Assembly: GCF_004803835.1 (NCBI RefSeq)
Contig: NZ_CP012545.1
Coordinates: forward strand, 806,001 to 870,000
Reading direction: 5' to 3'
From: Campylobacter sp. RM6914
GTDB lineage: Bacteria; Campylobacterota; Campylobacteria; Campylobacterales; Campylobacteraceae
DNA: 64,000 bases
Shown here: positions 8,764-16,022 of the stretch, one piece after another
Layout of the letters: each line of letters starts with the position of its first letter
How positions within the stretch are numbered: position 1 is the first letter of the stretch
Made by a program: the position numbers and the translations under genes
Notes under the pieces: model-generated
Told to the model about the DNA's origin: nothing
Databases searched by the model: none
Seen by the model: only the letters and a program-made list of their open reading frames with translations

Positions 8764-9638
8764 ATTTTCCACCTATTATGCATCCAAAACCACTGTGCAG
8801 GATCAAGCCTCACAACCTCTTCAAATATATCGTTTATTTGTTGTGTTATAAATTTAGTATCATGCTCACTATCGCCGTTTAAACCACTTTCATCAAAATT
8901 TTTAACGATAATCTCATATCGTCCATCATCTTTTCTTATTGCAAAGATCGGTATTATAACTGGATTAAATTTTAATTTAAGCTGTGCGATAGCTTTTGAC
9001 GTTAAGCACTCTCTTCCAAAAAAGGTTGACGGAATGGAATTTATGGCTCCTGGTTTTTGGTCTATCAAAATCCCTGCATGGTATCCTTTTTTAAGAAATT
9101 TTACCATTTTTATCATTGCGTTATCTTTTGTGGCTAGTGCGTTACCAAATTTAGTGCGAGATGGCGTTGTGATATTTTTTTCTATAAGTAAGTTATTGCC
9201 TTCTCTGCCCACAACAACTAGTTTGTAGCCGTTAAAACCAAAATAATGCGCCAAAGCTTCCCAGTTGCCAAAATGAGCCGTTGTGAACAAAACCGGGCGA
9301 TTGCCGTTATCGCAAAGGCGGTTTACGGTTTCTATCGCCTCTTTGCCGTTTATGATAAGCTCGTCAAGCGTTTTTTTGTCATTATATAGTAAGAGGCTCT
9401 CGCAAAGTGTTTTACTAAGGCTTGTGAAGTTATTTTTAGCTATATTTTCTATCTCTTTTTGTGTTAAATTTGTATAGGCAAGACGTAAATTTTTAATGGC
9501 TAGTTTCCGTCTTGATCCAAGTGTGTAATATAATAATACGGCAATAAATTTAAAAAATTTATATGAAAAAGAAATAGGGCAAATTTTAGAAATTTTTATA
9601 ACCAATACAGCCAAGAAATACTCAAATTTTTCTCTCAA
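8760..9638 (-). CDS. htrB: Lipid A late acyltransferase HtrB/WaaM
   Basis: 292 residues. An N-terminal membrane-associated segment is followed by the acyltransferase domain with the catalytic HX4(D/E) motif HFGNWE at 122-127, and the C-terminal ending DPAQWFWMHNRWK typical of the family. It transfers a fatty acyl chain from acyl-ACP onto a lipid A acyl group at the inner membrane. The start is TTG, supported by AAGGTG a few bases upstream; no ATG occurs before the first helix. It opens the LOS operon. In C. jejuni waaC precedes waaM; here DedA does, so the locus is rearranged. Confidence 0.87.
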   Translation of the reverse strand: MREKFEYFLAVLVIKISKICPISFSYKFFKFIAVLLYYTLGSRRKLAIKNLRLAYTNLTQKEIENIAKNNFTSLSKTLCESLLLYNDKKTLDELIINGKEAIETVNRLCDNGNRPVLFTTAHFGNWEALAHYFGFNGYKLVVVGREGNNLLIEKNITTPSRTKFGNALATKDNAMIKMVKFLKKGYHAGILIDQKPGAINSIPSTFFGRECLTSKAIAQLKLKFNPVIIPIFAIRKDDGRYEIIVKNFDESGLNGDSEHDTKFITQQINDIFEEVVRLDPAQWFWMHNRWKM

Positions 9639-9683
9639 AATTCACCTTTATTTAAATTTTATAGATTATATCAAAAAATGTTT

Positions 9684-10289
9684 TTAAGTTTTTTTAAAAT
9701 ATTTTACAAAGATAAAATATACTGCAAAGAGTAGGGCTACGACAAACAAAAGCCATAATGTTATCTCTTTTAACTTGGCTGATATCAACTCCTCATTTTG
9801 ACCCAGAAAGTAGCCAACCCAAAGTAGTATACCAACCCAAATCCCAGCACCCAACGTAGTAAATAAACTAAATTTTAAAACATTCATTTTAGTAAGTCCT
9901 GCCGGCAAGCTGATGTATTGGCGGATCCCTGGGATCAAACGGCAGTTAAATGTCGAAATTTCACCGTGTTTGTTAAAAAAGTTTTCGAATTTTTGCATTT
10001 TTTTATCTGTGATACCAACAAATTTACCGTATTTTTGAATGAGGGGACGACCAAAAAAGTAGCACAAATAATAATTAAAAATAGCTCCGGCTAATGAACC
10101 AAGAGTTCCTGCCATAAATGCCAAAGTTAGGCTCATCTCGCCCTTATGTGCTAAGTATCCGGCAGGAACCATGACTACTTCGCTTGGAAACGGGAAAAAC
10201 GAACTTTCTAAAAACATCATAAAAAATATCCCGGTATATCCCCACTGGCTAACAACCGAGACGATAAAATTTATAACATCACTTAACAA
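9684..10289 (-). CDS. DedA-family (SNARE-associated/VTT) membrane protein
   Basis: 201 residues with four to five hydrophobic segments. Family hallmarks are present: [12 protein letters not shown] near 28-39, a glycine-rich stretch ending in FGRP near 79, and [15 protein letters not shown] near 117-131. DedA proteins support membrane homeostasis and some recycle undecaprenyl phosphate across the membrane, which would fit a neighbouring LOS operon. The start is TTG, with AAAGG six bases upstream. It lies 41 bases after lysE and 45 bases before htrB on the same strand, so shared transcription is possible. Confidence 0.85.
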   Translation of the reverse strand: MLSDVINFIVSVVSQWGYTGIFFMMFLESSFFPFPSEVVMVPAGYLAHKGEMSLTLAFMAGTLGSLAGAIFNYYLCYFFGRPLIQKYGKFVGITDKKMQKFENFFNKHGEISTFNCRLIPGIRQYISLPAGLTKMNVLKFSLFTTLGAGIWVGILLWVGYFLGQNEELISAKLKEITLWLLFVVALLFAVYFIFVKYFKKT

Positions 10290-10330
10290 GGCAGACCTTT
10301 TAAAAATTTAAAGCCTTAATTATAGTTAAA

Positions 10331-10984
10331 TCACCCTTTTAAAGCATTTAAAATTTCAAGCACAAGCTCATAAAAGATGATTGTGGCAAAAACGGCAAAA
10401 ACGAGTGAACAAATTCCGTCTAAAAGACGTTGTTTTTTAAGAAAGGCTTCACGTGCTTTAGGCAAAGAAAACAATTTGCCCAAGAGTATGAAGCTAAGAA
10501 CGCTTTGTATTGATATAACCGCAACTAAAAGTATGATGTGGTAGACATTGCCTGACTTATCGATAAATCTTGAAAATATGCTCGCAAAGTATAAAATGGC
10601 TTTAGGGTTTGATAAATTTGTTAAAAATCCCACGATAAAAAAGTGTTTTGCGCTTAAATTTTTATCTTTATTTTCCTTAACATTGACATTTGAGCTATTT
10701 TTTGAAGAACGATAAAGCAAAAAACTAAGGTAAAAAAGATAGCAGACGCTAAAGAGCATGAGTGCTATTTGCAAAGGTGGAAATAAAACAAATAGTGTTT
10801 TTAGACCAAAGGCTGTAAGCATGATCCAGATGATTATCCCGGCTCCCACTCCAAGACAGGCAAAAATGCTTTGTCTAAATCCATAAGCAAGTGATGTTCT
10901 AAGGATGAGGAAAATATCTGGTCCAGGTACTATAAGGGCTAAAAAATGTGTCGCCATAAGGGCTAAAAGTGCATAAATTTCCAT
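10331..10984 (-). CDS. LysE/RhtB-family amino-acid exporter
   Basis: 217 residues with six predicted membrane helices. The LysE/RhtB signature VPGPDIFLIL is near residues 19-28, and a second conserved region, NLSNPKAILYFASI, is near 122-135. Members export amino acids such as lysine, threonine, homoserine or leucine; the substrate cannot be read here. The gene follows the third metQ gene, separated by a perfect palindrome that may stop or process the metQ message. AAAGA lies before the ATG. Methionine-related export is a guess from context only. Confidence 0.83.
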   Translation of the reverse strand: MEIYALLALMATHFLALIVPGPDIFLILRTSLAYGFRQSIFACLGVGAGIIIWIMLTAFGLKTLFVLFPPLQIALMLFSVCYLFYLSFLLYRSSKNSSNVNVKENKDKNLSAKHFFIVGFLTNLSNPKAILYFASIFSRFIDKSGNVYHIILLVAVISIQSVLSFILLGKLFSLPKAREAFLKKQRLLDGICSLVFAVFATIIFYELVLEILNALKG

Positions 10985-11001
10985 GATATTCTTTCAAAAG
11001 A

Positions 11002-11019
11002 GCAGGGCATATGCCCTGC
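11002..11019 (-). terminator. Hairpin between metQ3 and lysE (probable weak terminator or processing site)
   Basis: An 18-base perfect palindrome (GCAGGGCAT followed by its complement), GC-rich for this genome, lies three bases after the metQ3 stop. On the minus strand it is followed by TCTTTTG, an imperfect T-run, so termination is probably partial. Confidence 0.6.
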
Positions 11020-11022
11020 GTG

Positions 11023-11811
11023 TTAAAACGACGGTATAACCGCTCCTTTGTAGCGACTGATAATAAATTCTTTTACCTCGGGACTTAGTATGGCTTTGTT
11101 TAGAGCCTTGATCTTTGGTAGGTTTTCATTACCATCTTTTACTGCTACAAAATTTGTATAAGGACTATCTTTTCCTTCAAGCAAAAGTGCGTCTTGCGTT
11201 GGCTTTAGACCTACGTCAAGTGCGTAGTTTATGTTGATAAAAGCTATCGTCACATCATCAAGTGCGCGAGGTGTTTGAGCTGACTCCATCTCTTTAAATT
11301 TTAGATTTTTTGGATTTTCTACTATGTCAAGCGGAGATTTGTATTCGCTATTGTTTGCTTTTATAATCCCTGCCTTTTCTAATAAATTTATCGATCTAGT
11401 CGAGTCTGCAGAGTTGTTTGATATAGCTACGATATCGCCGTTTTTAAGCTCGTCAAGGCTTTTTATCTTCTTTGAGTAAATTCCCATAGGCTCTACGTGA
11501 ACGCCGGCAGTTGGGACAATATGTGTTTTATTGTCTTTATTAAAGGCTTTCATGTAAGGAAGACCCTGGAAGTAATTTGCGTCAAGATCGCCTTGCTCGG
11601 TTGCTAAATTTGGTATAACATAGTCGTTAAATACCTTGATCTCAAGCTTATAGCCCTCTTTTGCCAAAAGCGGAGCTACGACCTCTTCAAGAATTTCCGC
11701 ATGAGGAACAGGAGTTGCGCCGATTATTATTGTTTTTGCATCTCCTGCTGCATTTAGGCTAAGCGCTAAAGAGATAGATGCAAGTGGTAGTAGTAGTTTT
11801 GAAATTTTCAT
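11023..11811 (-). CDS. metQ: Methionine ABC transporter substrate-binding protein MetQ (third copy)
   Basis: 262 residues of the NlpA/MetQ family: TIIIGATPVPHAEIL after the signal peptide, DLDANYFQGLPYMKAFN near 77-93, and HVEPMGIYSKKIKSLDEL near 105-122. The signal peptide (MKISKLLLPLASISLALSLNA) has no lipobox cysteine, so the mature protein should be soluble in the periplasm. It delivers methionine, or a related compound, to MetNI. It is last in a tandem of three paralogues. The tandem is like that of C. jejuni, but here it is separated from metNI by 2.2 kb of unrelated genes. Confidence 0.87.
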   Translation of the reverse strand: MKISKLLLPLASISLALSLNAAGDAKTIIIGATPVPHAEILEEVVAPLLAKEGYKLEIKVFNDYVIPNLATEQGDLDANYFQGLPYMKAFNKDNKTHIVPTAGVHVEPMGIYSKKIKSLDELKNGDIVAISNNSADSTRSINLLEKAGIIKANNSEYKSPLDIVENPKNLKFKEMESAQTPRALDDVTIAFININYALDVGLKPTQDALLLEGKDSPYTNFVAVKDGNENLPKIKALNKAILSPEVKEFIISRYKGAVIPSF

Positions 11812-11844
11812 TATTTTTCCTTTATTTTATTTTGTTTTTTGGCA

Positions 11845-12624
11845 TTAAAACGCCGGTATAACTTCGCCTTTATAGCGATCAAGTATGAAATTTTTAACCT
11901 CTTGTGTCGTGATAGCGGCGTTTAACGCCTTTATCTTATCGTTATTTTCATTTCCTGCGCGAGTAACTACGATATTTGCATAAGGACTATCGCTATCTTC
12001 AAGCAAAAGCGCATCTTTTGATACACTAAGACCTATATCAAGGATGAAATTTGTGCTAATAGCGGCCAGATCAACCTCGTCTAGCGTGCGTGGAATTTGC
12101 GCTCCTTCGAGCTCAAGAAATTTTAAATTCTTAGGATTTTTAACTATATCATGCGGAGTTGCAAGGCTGATATTTGGCGCAAGTTCGATAAGCTTTGCTT
12201 TTTCAAGTATCTTAAGTGCGCGGTTGGCGTTACTTGGGTCATGTGCGATGGTAATGGTCGCTCCGTCTTTTAGCTCATTTATGTTTTTTATCTTCTTAGA
12301 GTAAAAGCCAAGCGGTTCAACATGAACGGCTACGGTCCTAACAAGCGTGAGCCCGCGGTTTTTATTTTGCTCTTCAAGATATGGCAGGTGCTGAAAGAAA
12401 TTTGCATCTAGATCACCGTTTTGAGTTGCGATATTTGGTATAGAGTAGTCGTTTATCTCTTGGATGACCAGCTCATACCCTTGTGCTTTTAAATTTGGCT
12501 TTATAAACTCTAAAATTTCAGCGTGAGGAACGGGAGAAACTCCGACTATGATCTTTTTATCACCACTTGCACCGTATAAATTTAGTGCGAGTATGGCTGT
12601 GCTTATTATGGTTAAAATTTTCAT
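11845..12624 (-). CDS. metQ: Methionine ABC transporter substrate-binding protein MetQ (second copy)
   Basis: 259 residues from the ATG at 12624. That start is preferred over one 36 bases upstream because AAGGA lies 7 bases before it and the protein then begins with a normal signal peptide (MKILTIISTAILALNLYGAS). The NlpA/MetQ pattern is clear: IIVGVSPVPHAEIL, then DLDANFFQHLPYLEEQN, then HVEPLGFYSKKIKN. It has no lipobox cysteine, so it should be a soluble periplasmic protein. It is the most divergent of the three paralogues in the ligand-lining segments (for example THDIV for TPLDI), so it may bind a different ligand. Confidence 0.86.
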   Translation of the reverse strand: MKILTIISTAILALNLYGASGDKKIIVGVSPVPHAEILEFIKPNLKAQGYELVIQEINDYSIPNIATQNGDLDANFFQHLPYLEEQNKNRGLTLVRTVAVHVEPLGFYSKKIKNINELKDGATITIAHDPSNANRALKILEKAKLIELAPNISLATPHDIVKNPKNLKFLELEGAQIPRTLDEVDLAAISTNFILDIGLSVSKDALLLEDSDSPYANIVVTRAGNENNDKIKALNAAITTQEVKNFILDRYKGEVIPAF

Positions 12625-12729
12625 TACATTTCCTTTTAGATTATGCGTGATACGCTGCATTGATAAATTTAGACTTAAATTTACCGACTTTAGGACAAAA
12701 GGTTAAAGGCCTTTGCTCTTTGTGGTATT

Positions 12730-12750
12730 AAGGAAGCTTTTGGCTTCCTT
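12730..12750 (-). terminator. Intercistronic hairpin between metQ1 and metQ2
   Basis: Eight-base stem AAGGAAGC / GCTTCCTT with a five-base loop, shortly after the metQ1 stop. The minus strand has no T-run after it, so it is more likely a partial terminator or an mRNA-stabilising hairpin than a full stop. Confidence 0.45.
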
Positions 12751-12760
12751 GATGGCGTTA

Positions 12761-13534
12761 TTAAAACGCTGGAAGTATGGCTCCTTCGTATTTTTTCTCG
12801 ATGAAAGCTTTTACTTCAGGTGTTGTTATAGCTTTGTTTAGAGCTTGTATTTTTTTACTTTGCTCATTGCCTACTTTTACAACTACATAGTTTACGTAAG
12901 GGCTCTCTTTACTTTCAAGAGCAAGAGCGTCTTTTATAGGGTTTAGGCTAGCATTCAAAGCATAGTTCGTATTAATAACTGCTATCGTAACATCATCTAG
13001 TGTGCGAGGTGTTTGAGCCGACTCCATCTCTTTAAATTTTAGATTTTTTGGATTTTGGGTTATATCAAGAGGTGTTTTTAGTGGATTGTCATTTAGCTTT
13101 ATAAGACCTGCGGTGGCCAAAACATCAAGAGCACGACTCTCGTTCGTTGGGTCGTTTGGTATAGCTACGATATCTCCGTTTTTGATCTCGTTGATGCTTT
13201 TTATCTTTTTAGAGTAAACACCCATTGGCTCAAGGTGAACACCTACGGTATGCGTAAGTTTTGTTCCTTTGTTTTTGTTAAATTCTTCAAGATAAGGCAG
13301 GTGTTGGAAGAAATTTGCATCCAAATCGCCGTCGTCAGTTGCGATATTTGGTATAGAGTAATCGTTAAATTCTTTTATTTCAAGATCATAGCCATCTTTT
13401 GCAAGGATAGGTTTTATAACCTCAAGGATCTCAGCGTGTGGAACAGGCGTTGCGCCGACTACGATTTTTTCAGCTGCGTTTGCTGATACAAGCAGGCTTA
13501 AAGCAACTAATGAAGTAGCAAGTATTTTTGTCAT
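12761..13534 (-). CDS. metQ: Methionine ABC transporter substrate-binding protein MetQ (first copy)
   Basis: 257 residues of the NlpA/MetQ family: KIVVGATPVPHAEIL, DLDANFFQHLPYLEEFN, HLEPMGVYSKKIKS, and the C-terminal AITTPEVKAFIEKKYEG. The signal peptide (MTKILATSLVALSLLVSANA) has no lipobox cysteine, so it is predicted soluble in the periplasm. It is first of the three tandem copies and therefore the one directly under the leader at 13538-13755. Its ribosome binding site AAGGAT lies in the 3' arm of an 11-bp hairpin, so translation is probably regulated. Confidence 0.88.
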   Translation of the reverse strand: MTKILATSLVALSLLVSANAAEKIVVGATPVPHAEILEVIKPILAKDGYDLEIKEFNDYSIPNIATDDGDLDANFFQHLPYLEEFNKNKGTKLTHTVGVHLEPMGVYSKKIKSINEIKNGDIVAIPNDPTNESRALDVLATAGLIKLNDNPLKTPLDITQNPKNLKFKEMESAQTPRTLDDVTIAVINTNYALNASLNPIKDALALESKESPYVNYVVVKVGNEQSKKIQALNKAITTPEVKAFIEKKYEGAILPAF

Positions 13535-13537
13535 TTT

Positions 13538-13577
13538 TTATCCTTTTTAAAAATTTGCTAACACTCAAAAAGGATAA
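13538..13577 (-). promoter_or_regulatory. Hairpin sequestering the metQ1 ribosome binding site
   Basis: A perfect 11-bp inverted repeat: TTATCCTTTTT (13577 to 13567 on the transcript) pairs with AAAAAGGATAA (13548 to 13538) across an 18-base loop. The 3' arm contains the AAGGAT Shine-Dalgarno sequence and ends four bases before the metQ1 ATG. If formed, it would block initiation. Confidence 0.7.
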
Positions 13578-13595
13578 GCGGATAGTAGAAGGCTT

Positions 13596-13651
13596 AAATT
13601 TCTTTTTAAATGTTTAGCGAACTAAGCACTTAAAAAGAAATTTGTGCTTAG
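13596..13651 (-). promoter_or_regulatory. Two mutually exclusive hairpins of the metQ leader
   Basis: First hairpin: CTAAGCAC (13651-13644) pairs with GTGCTTAG (13629-13622), loop 14 bases. Second hairpin: the 22-base arm 13643-13622 pairs with 13617-13596, with one G-U pair and one mismatch, closed by a UUCG loop (13621-13618). The two share 13629-13622, so only one can form at a time. The leader ORF's stop codon lies in the first arm of the first hairpin. The second hairpin has no following T-run, which argues for translational rather than transcriptional control. Confidence 0.7.
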
Positions 13652-13713
13652 TATTTGTCTTTCGACACCTTAGTTTCTATCAAGCGACACATTTCGCACA
13701 TATCTGATTTCAT
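13648..13713 (-). CDS. Leader micro-ORF rich in Met and Cys codons upstream of metQ
   Basis: A 21-codon ORF beginning MKSDMCEMCR, with ATG at codons 1, 5 and 8 and Cys codons at 6 and 9. AAAGGA lies six bases before the ATG. The TAA falls inside the first of two competing hairpins. On the family pattern of leader peptides, the run of Met/Cys codons would stall a ribosome when charged tRNA is short and so choose which hairpin forms. The encoded product is probably of no function itself; the control role is inferred from layout. The CxxC spacing (C6, C9) could alternatively bind metal. Confidence 0.65.
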   Translation of the reverse strand: MKSDMCEMCRLIETKVSKDKY

Positions 13714-13749
13714 GATATATCCTTTCTCTTTTTCAAATTAAATTGGCGA

Positions 13750-13755
13750 ATTGTA
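13750..13755 (-). promoter_or_regulatory. Probable -10 element of the metQ leader transcript
   Basis: TACAAT on the minus strand (13755 to 13750). A transcript start about 7 bases downstream, near 13743, would leave roughly 30 bases before the leader ORF. Campylobacter sigma-70 promoters often lack a clear -35 box, and none is obvious here. Confidence 0.5.
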
Positions 13756-13835
13756 AGAAAAGTTGCTTTAAAATAAGTTTAAAATCTTTAAAATTTAGGT
13801 CAATTGATGTAAATACTTAAAAATTTAAAGGAAAA

Positions 13836-14615
13836 ATGATGATAATACATCATGTAGATGCTTTTACAAATGAGCTTTTTAAAGGCAATCCAGCCTGTGT
13901 TTGCGTAAGCGACGCTCCGCTTGATGAAAATTTGATGCAAAAGATAGCTGCTGAAAATAATTTATCCGAAACTGCATTTTTAGTTAAAAATGGTGAAATT
14001 TATAATCTTAGGTGGTTTACGCCTGTTAGCAAAGTAGACCTATGCGGACATGCTACGCTTGCTAGCGCCTTTGTTTTAAAAAGCTTTTTTGAGCCGAGTC
14101 AAAATGAGTTTAAATTTAGTACATTAAGTGGGATTTTAACTGTAACCTATGAAAACAGTGTATTTTTGCTTGACTTTCCAGTGTTTGAGCTAAAAGAGAT
14201 AAATGTGACTGAAGCGATGAGTAGGGCTGTAGGAGCAAAGCCACAGCAAGCCTTTTTGGGACGCGACCTGCTTCTTATAATGGAAAATGAGAGCGATATT
14301 ATAAACGCAAAACTTGATTTTGGTGCGATGCTAGAGCTTGACGGACTTATAACTCATATAAGTGCAAAAGGAGGTGAATTTGACTGTGTTTCAAGAAGCT
14401 TTGCGCCAAAACTAGGCATAAGCGAAGACCCGGTTTGTGGCTCAGGGTACTGTCATATCGTGCCATTTTGGGCTAAAAATTTAGACAAAATAAAGCTAAA
14501 AGCACTACAAGCATCAGCTAGAAGTGGAATTTTAGAGTGTGAGATGATGTCAAACGGACGCGTAAGACTTGGCGGAACGGCGGTTTTATACTCTAAAAAC
14601 GAAGTATTTGTTTAA
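13836..14615 (+). CDS. PhzF-family isomerase/epimerase
   Basis: 259 residues with the diaminopimelate-epimerase-like two-lobe fold of PhzF proteins. It begins IIHHVDAFTNELFKGNPACV (about 3-22). NNLSETAFL near 41-49 holds the catalytic Glu, LCGHATLASA is near 69-78, and EDPVCGSGYCHIVPFW is near 202-217. PhzF members isomerise small aromatic or hydroxylated acids; the substrate is unknown for most homologues. GGAAAA precedes two adjacent ATGs. It is divergent from the metQ leader and ends four bases from arsR, tail-to-tail. Confidence 0.83.
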   Translation: MMIIHHVDAFTNELFKGNPACVCVSDAPLDENLMQKIAAENNLSETAFLVKNGEIYNLRWFTPVSKVDLCGHATLASAFVLKSFFEPSQNEFKFSTLSGILTVTYENSVFLLDFPVFELKEINVTEAMSRAVGAKPQQAFLGRDLLLIMENESDIINAKLDFGAMLELDGLITHISAKGGEFDCVSRSFAPKLGISEDPVCGSGYCHIVPFWAKNLDKIKLKALQASARSGILECEMMSNGRVRLGGTAVLYSKNEVFV

Positions 14616-14619
14616 AAAT

Positions 14620-14955
14620 TTACCTTAAATTTTTTATGATACTTCTTGCATTTTTTGAATTTTTAGTGATTTTTTCCTCTAAAATTCTATTTATGCACTC
14701 TAAAAAGTTTGGCAAACAGCAAATATCAACTGAGTAAAATACATGAAGTCCTGATTTTTCTCCTTTTAAAATTCCAGCACTTTTTAATACACTAAGATGC
14801 TTTGAAATGGTGGCTTGCTCTTTGTTTAAGTTTTCACAAATTTCGCTTACACTCATACTTTTATCGCCTAAAATTTCAACTATCTGAACTCTTAATGGAT
14901 GGGCTAAAGCCCTCATAAAATCACTTTTTAGCTCAAAAATATCAACATACCGCAT
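14620..14955 (-). CDS. arsR: ArsR/SmtB-family repressor, likely trivalent arsenical sensor
   Basis: 111 residues forming a winged helix: LAHPLRVQIVEIL (about 17-29) and the recognition helix in QATISKHLSVLKSAG (about 47-61). The classic ELCVC metal site of helix 3 is replaced by SEICENL with a single Cys (C40). Three cysteines lie near the C-terminus instead (C79, C80, C87), reminiscent of AfArsR-type arsenical sensors. It is transcribed divergently from the ArsP-like permease, which it should repress. It dissociates from DNA when As(III) or organic As(III) binds, by family analogy. Confidence 0.8.
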   Translation of the reverse strand: MRYVDIFELKSDFMRALAHPLRVQIVEILGDKSMSVSEICENLNKEQATISKHLSVLKSAGILKGEKSGLHVFYSVDICCLPNFLECINRILEEKITKNSKNARSIIKNLR

Positions 14956-15000
14956 CTAAAATCCTTTTGGCAATTTTATCTAAAAAAGCTAAATTTATAC

Positions 15001-15029
15001 TTGACTATATTCCTATATAGATATATAAT
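15001..15029 (+). promoter_or_regulatory. arsP promoter with embedded ArsR operator-like palindrome
   Basis: TTGACT (15001-15006), 17 bases, TATAAT (15024-15029): a near-consensus sigma-70 promoter, unusual for this AT-rich genome. The spacer contains CTATATAG (15013-15020), an 8-base palindrome flanked by TATA-rich arms. This is the expected place for ArsR to block RNA polymerase. The opposing arsR promoter may use TATAAA at 14994-14999. Confidence 0.7.
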
Positions 15030-15054
15030 AATGCAAAAAATAAAAGGATAAGAT

Positions 15055-16017
15055 ATGTTAGATATATTTACAAGGCAAAGCGTATTTCAGTTTTTCAAAT
15101 TTTTTATGATTTATTTTGTTGAGATTTCACTGTTATTTTTAGTTGTGTCGTTTTTGGTATTCATTGTGTCTGAAAAATTCAGCGATAAACTTAAAAAGCA
15201 TTTAGTAAAGAGCGATTTTTCAAGCTTCGTTAAAGCATTTGTAGTCGGCGCTCTCACTCCGTTTTGTTCTTGTTCTACCATACCACTTTTAAACGGATTT
15301 TTAAAAAGTGGCGTTTCTTTGGGGGTTAGTAGTGTGTTTTTACTAAGCTCACCACTTGTAAATCCGGTTATCCTGACTCTACTTTTTATCGGTTTTGGCT
15401 TAAAATTTACAGCTGTTTATTTTGCGGTTATTTTTATCACATCAATTACTTTTGGCATCATACTATCTAAAATAAACCAAAACAAATTTTTAAAAGATGA
15501 CTTTATAAAACCAAAATTTAGCCTAAGTGTAGGCGTTTCAAGTATGGTTTTTAAAGCTACAACTCAACCAAAAATCTGTGCTTGCAACCAAGCAAACACT
15601 AATGAAAGTATCTATAAAATAGCTTTTTCAAACTCACTTAGGGAGTACAAAAAGCTATTTGTGTACGTACTGGTTGCGATGTTTATCGGTGCGACGATAC
15701 ATGGCTTCGTGCCACAAACGCTTGTATCATCATACCTTGGCGCAAGCGACTTTGACTCTATATTTATATCAGCCGTACTTGGCATTTTACTTTATGTCAG
15801 AGTAGAAGCCCTCATCCCTATCGGAACAGCACTCTTGTCATCAGGTGCGAGCGCGGCGGCTTTTGGAGCGTTTGTGATAACGGCAGCTGGGATAAGCTTG
15901 CCTGAGATTATACTTCTCAACAGGTTCTTTAAACCAAAATTTATAGCTATTTTTATCGGATTTATACTGTGCGTGGCGATGATATTTGCGTTCTTTTTAT
16001 CCGCAAATATCATCTAA
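15055..16017 (+). CDS. arsP: ArsP-like organoarsenical efflux permease (DUF318 family)
   Basis: 320 residues with about eight to ten membrane helices. The family's hallmark FCSCSTIPL is at about 70-78 (C71 and C73). A cytoplasmic loop carries ICACNQAN near 176. The second repeat has RVEALIPIGTALLSSGASAAAFGAF near 250-275. ArsP of C. jejuni exports trivalent organoarsenicals such as reduced roxarsone and nitarsone; length and motifs agree. It is divergent from arsR. The gene ends five bases from metI, tail-to-tail. Other DUF318 permeases handle different substrates, so arsenic is inferred from arsR. Confidence 0.78.
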   Translation: MLDIFTRQSVFQFFKFFMIYFVEISLLFLVVSFLVFIVSEKFSDKLKKHLVKSDFSSFVKAFVVGALTPFCSCSTIPLLNGFLKSGVSLGVSSVFLLSSPLVNPVILTLLFIGFGLKFTAVYFAVIFITSITFGIILSKINQNKFLKDDFIKPKFSLSVGVSSMVFKATTQPKICACNQANTNESIYKIAFSNSLREYKKLFVYVLVAMFIGATIHGFVPQTLVSSYLGASDFDSIFISAVLGILLYVRVEALIPIGTALLSSGASAAAFGAFVITAAGISLPEIILLNRFFKPKFIAIFIGFILCVAMIFAFFLSANII

Positions 16018-16022
16018 TTTTT

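Noticed and set aside
8716-9228. Plus-strand ORF inside htrB and the ELM1-family gene
   Set aside because: It lies opposite two genes with clear motifs and has the Ser/Leu/Phe-rich composition typical of antisense frames.
285-9638. Phase-variable homopolymer tracts in the LOS operon
   Set aside because: I looked for the poly-G/C runs typical of C. jejuni LOS genes and found none of eight or more; all reading frames are intact.
13596-13643. Hairpin B as a Rho-independent terminator
   Set aside because: It is strong, but the minus strand reads AAGCCTTCTACT after it rather than a T-run.
13596-13651. SAM or other known riboswitch upstream of metQ
   Set aside because: No conserved riboswitch core was recognised, while a translated micro-ORF with competing hairpins explains the region better.
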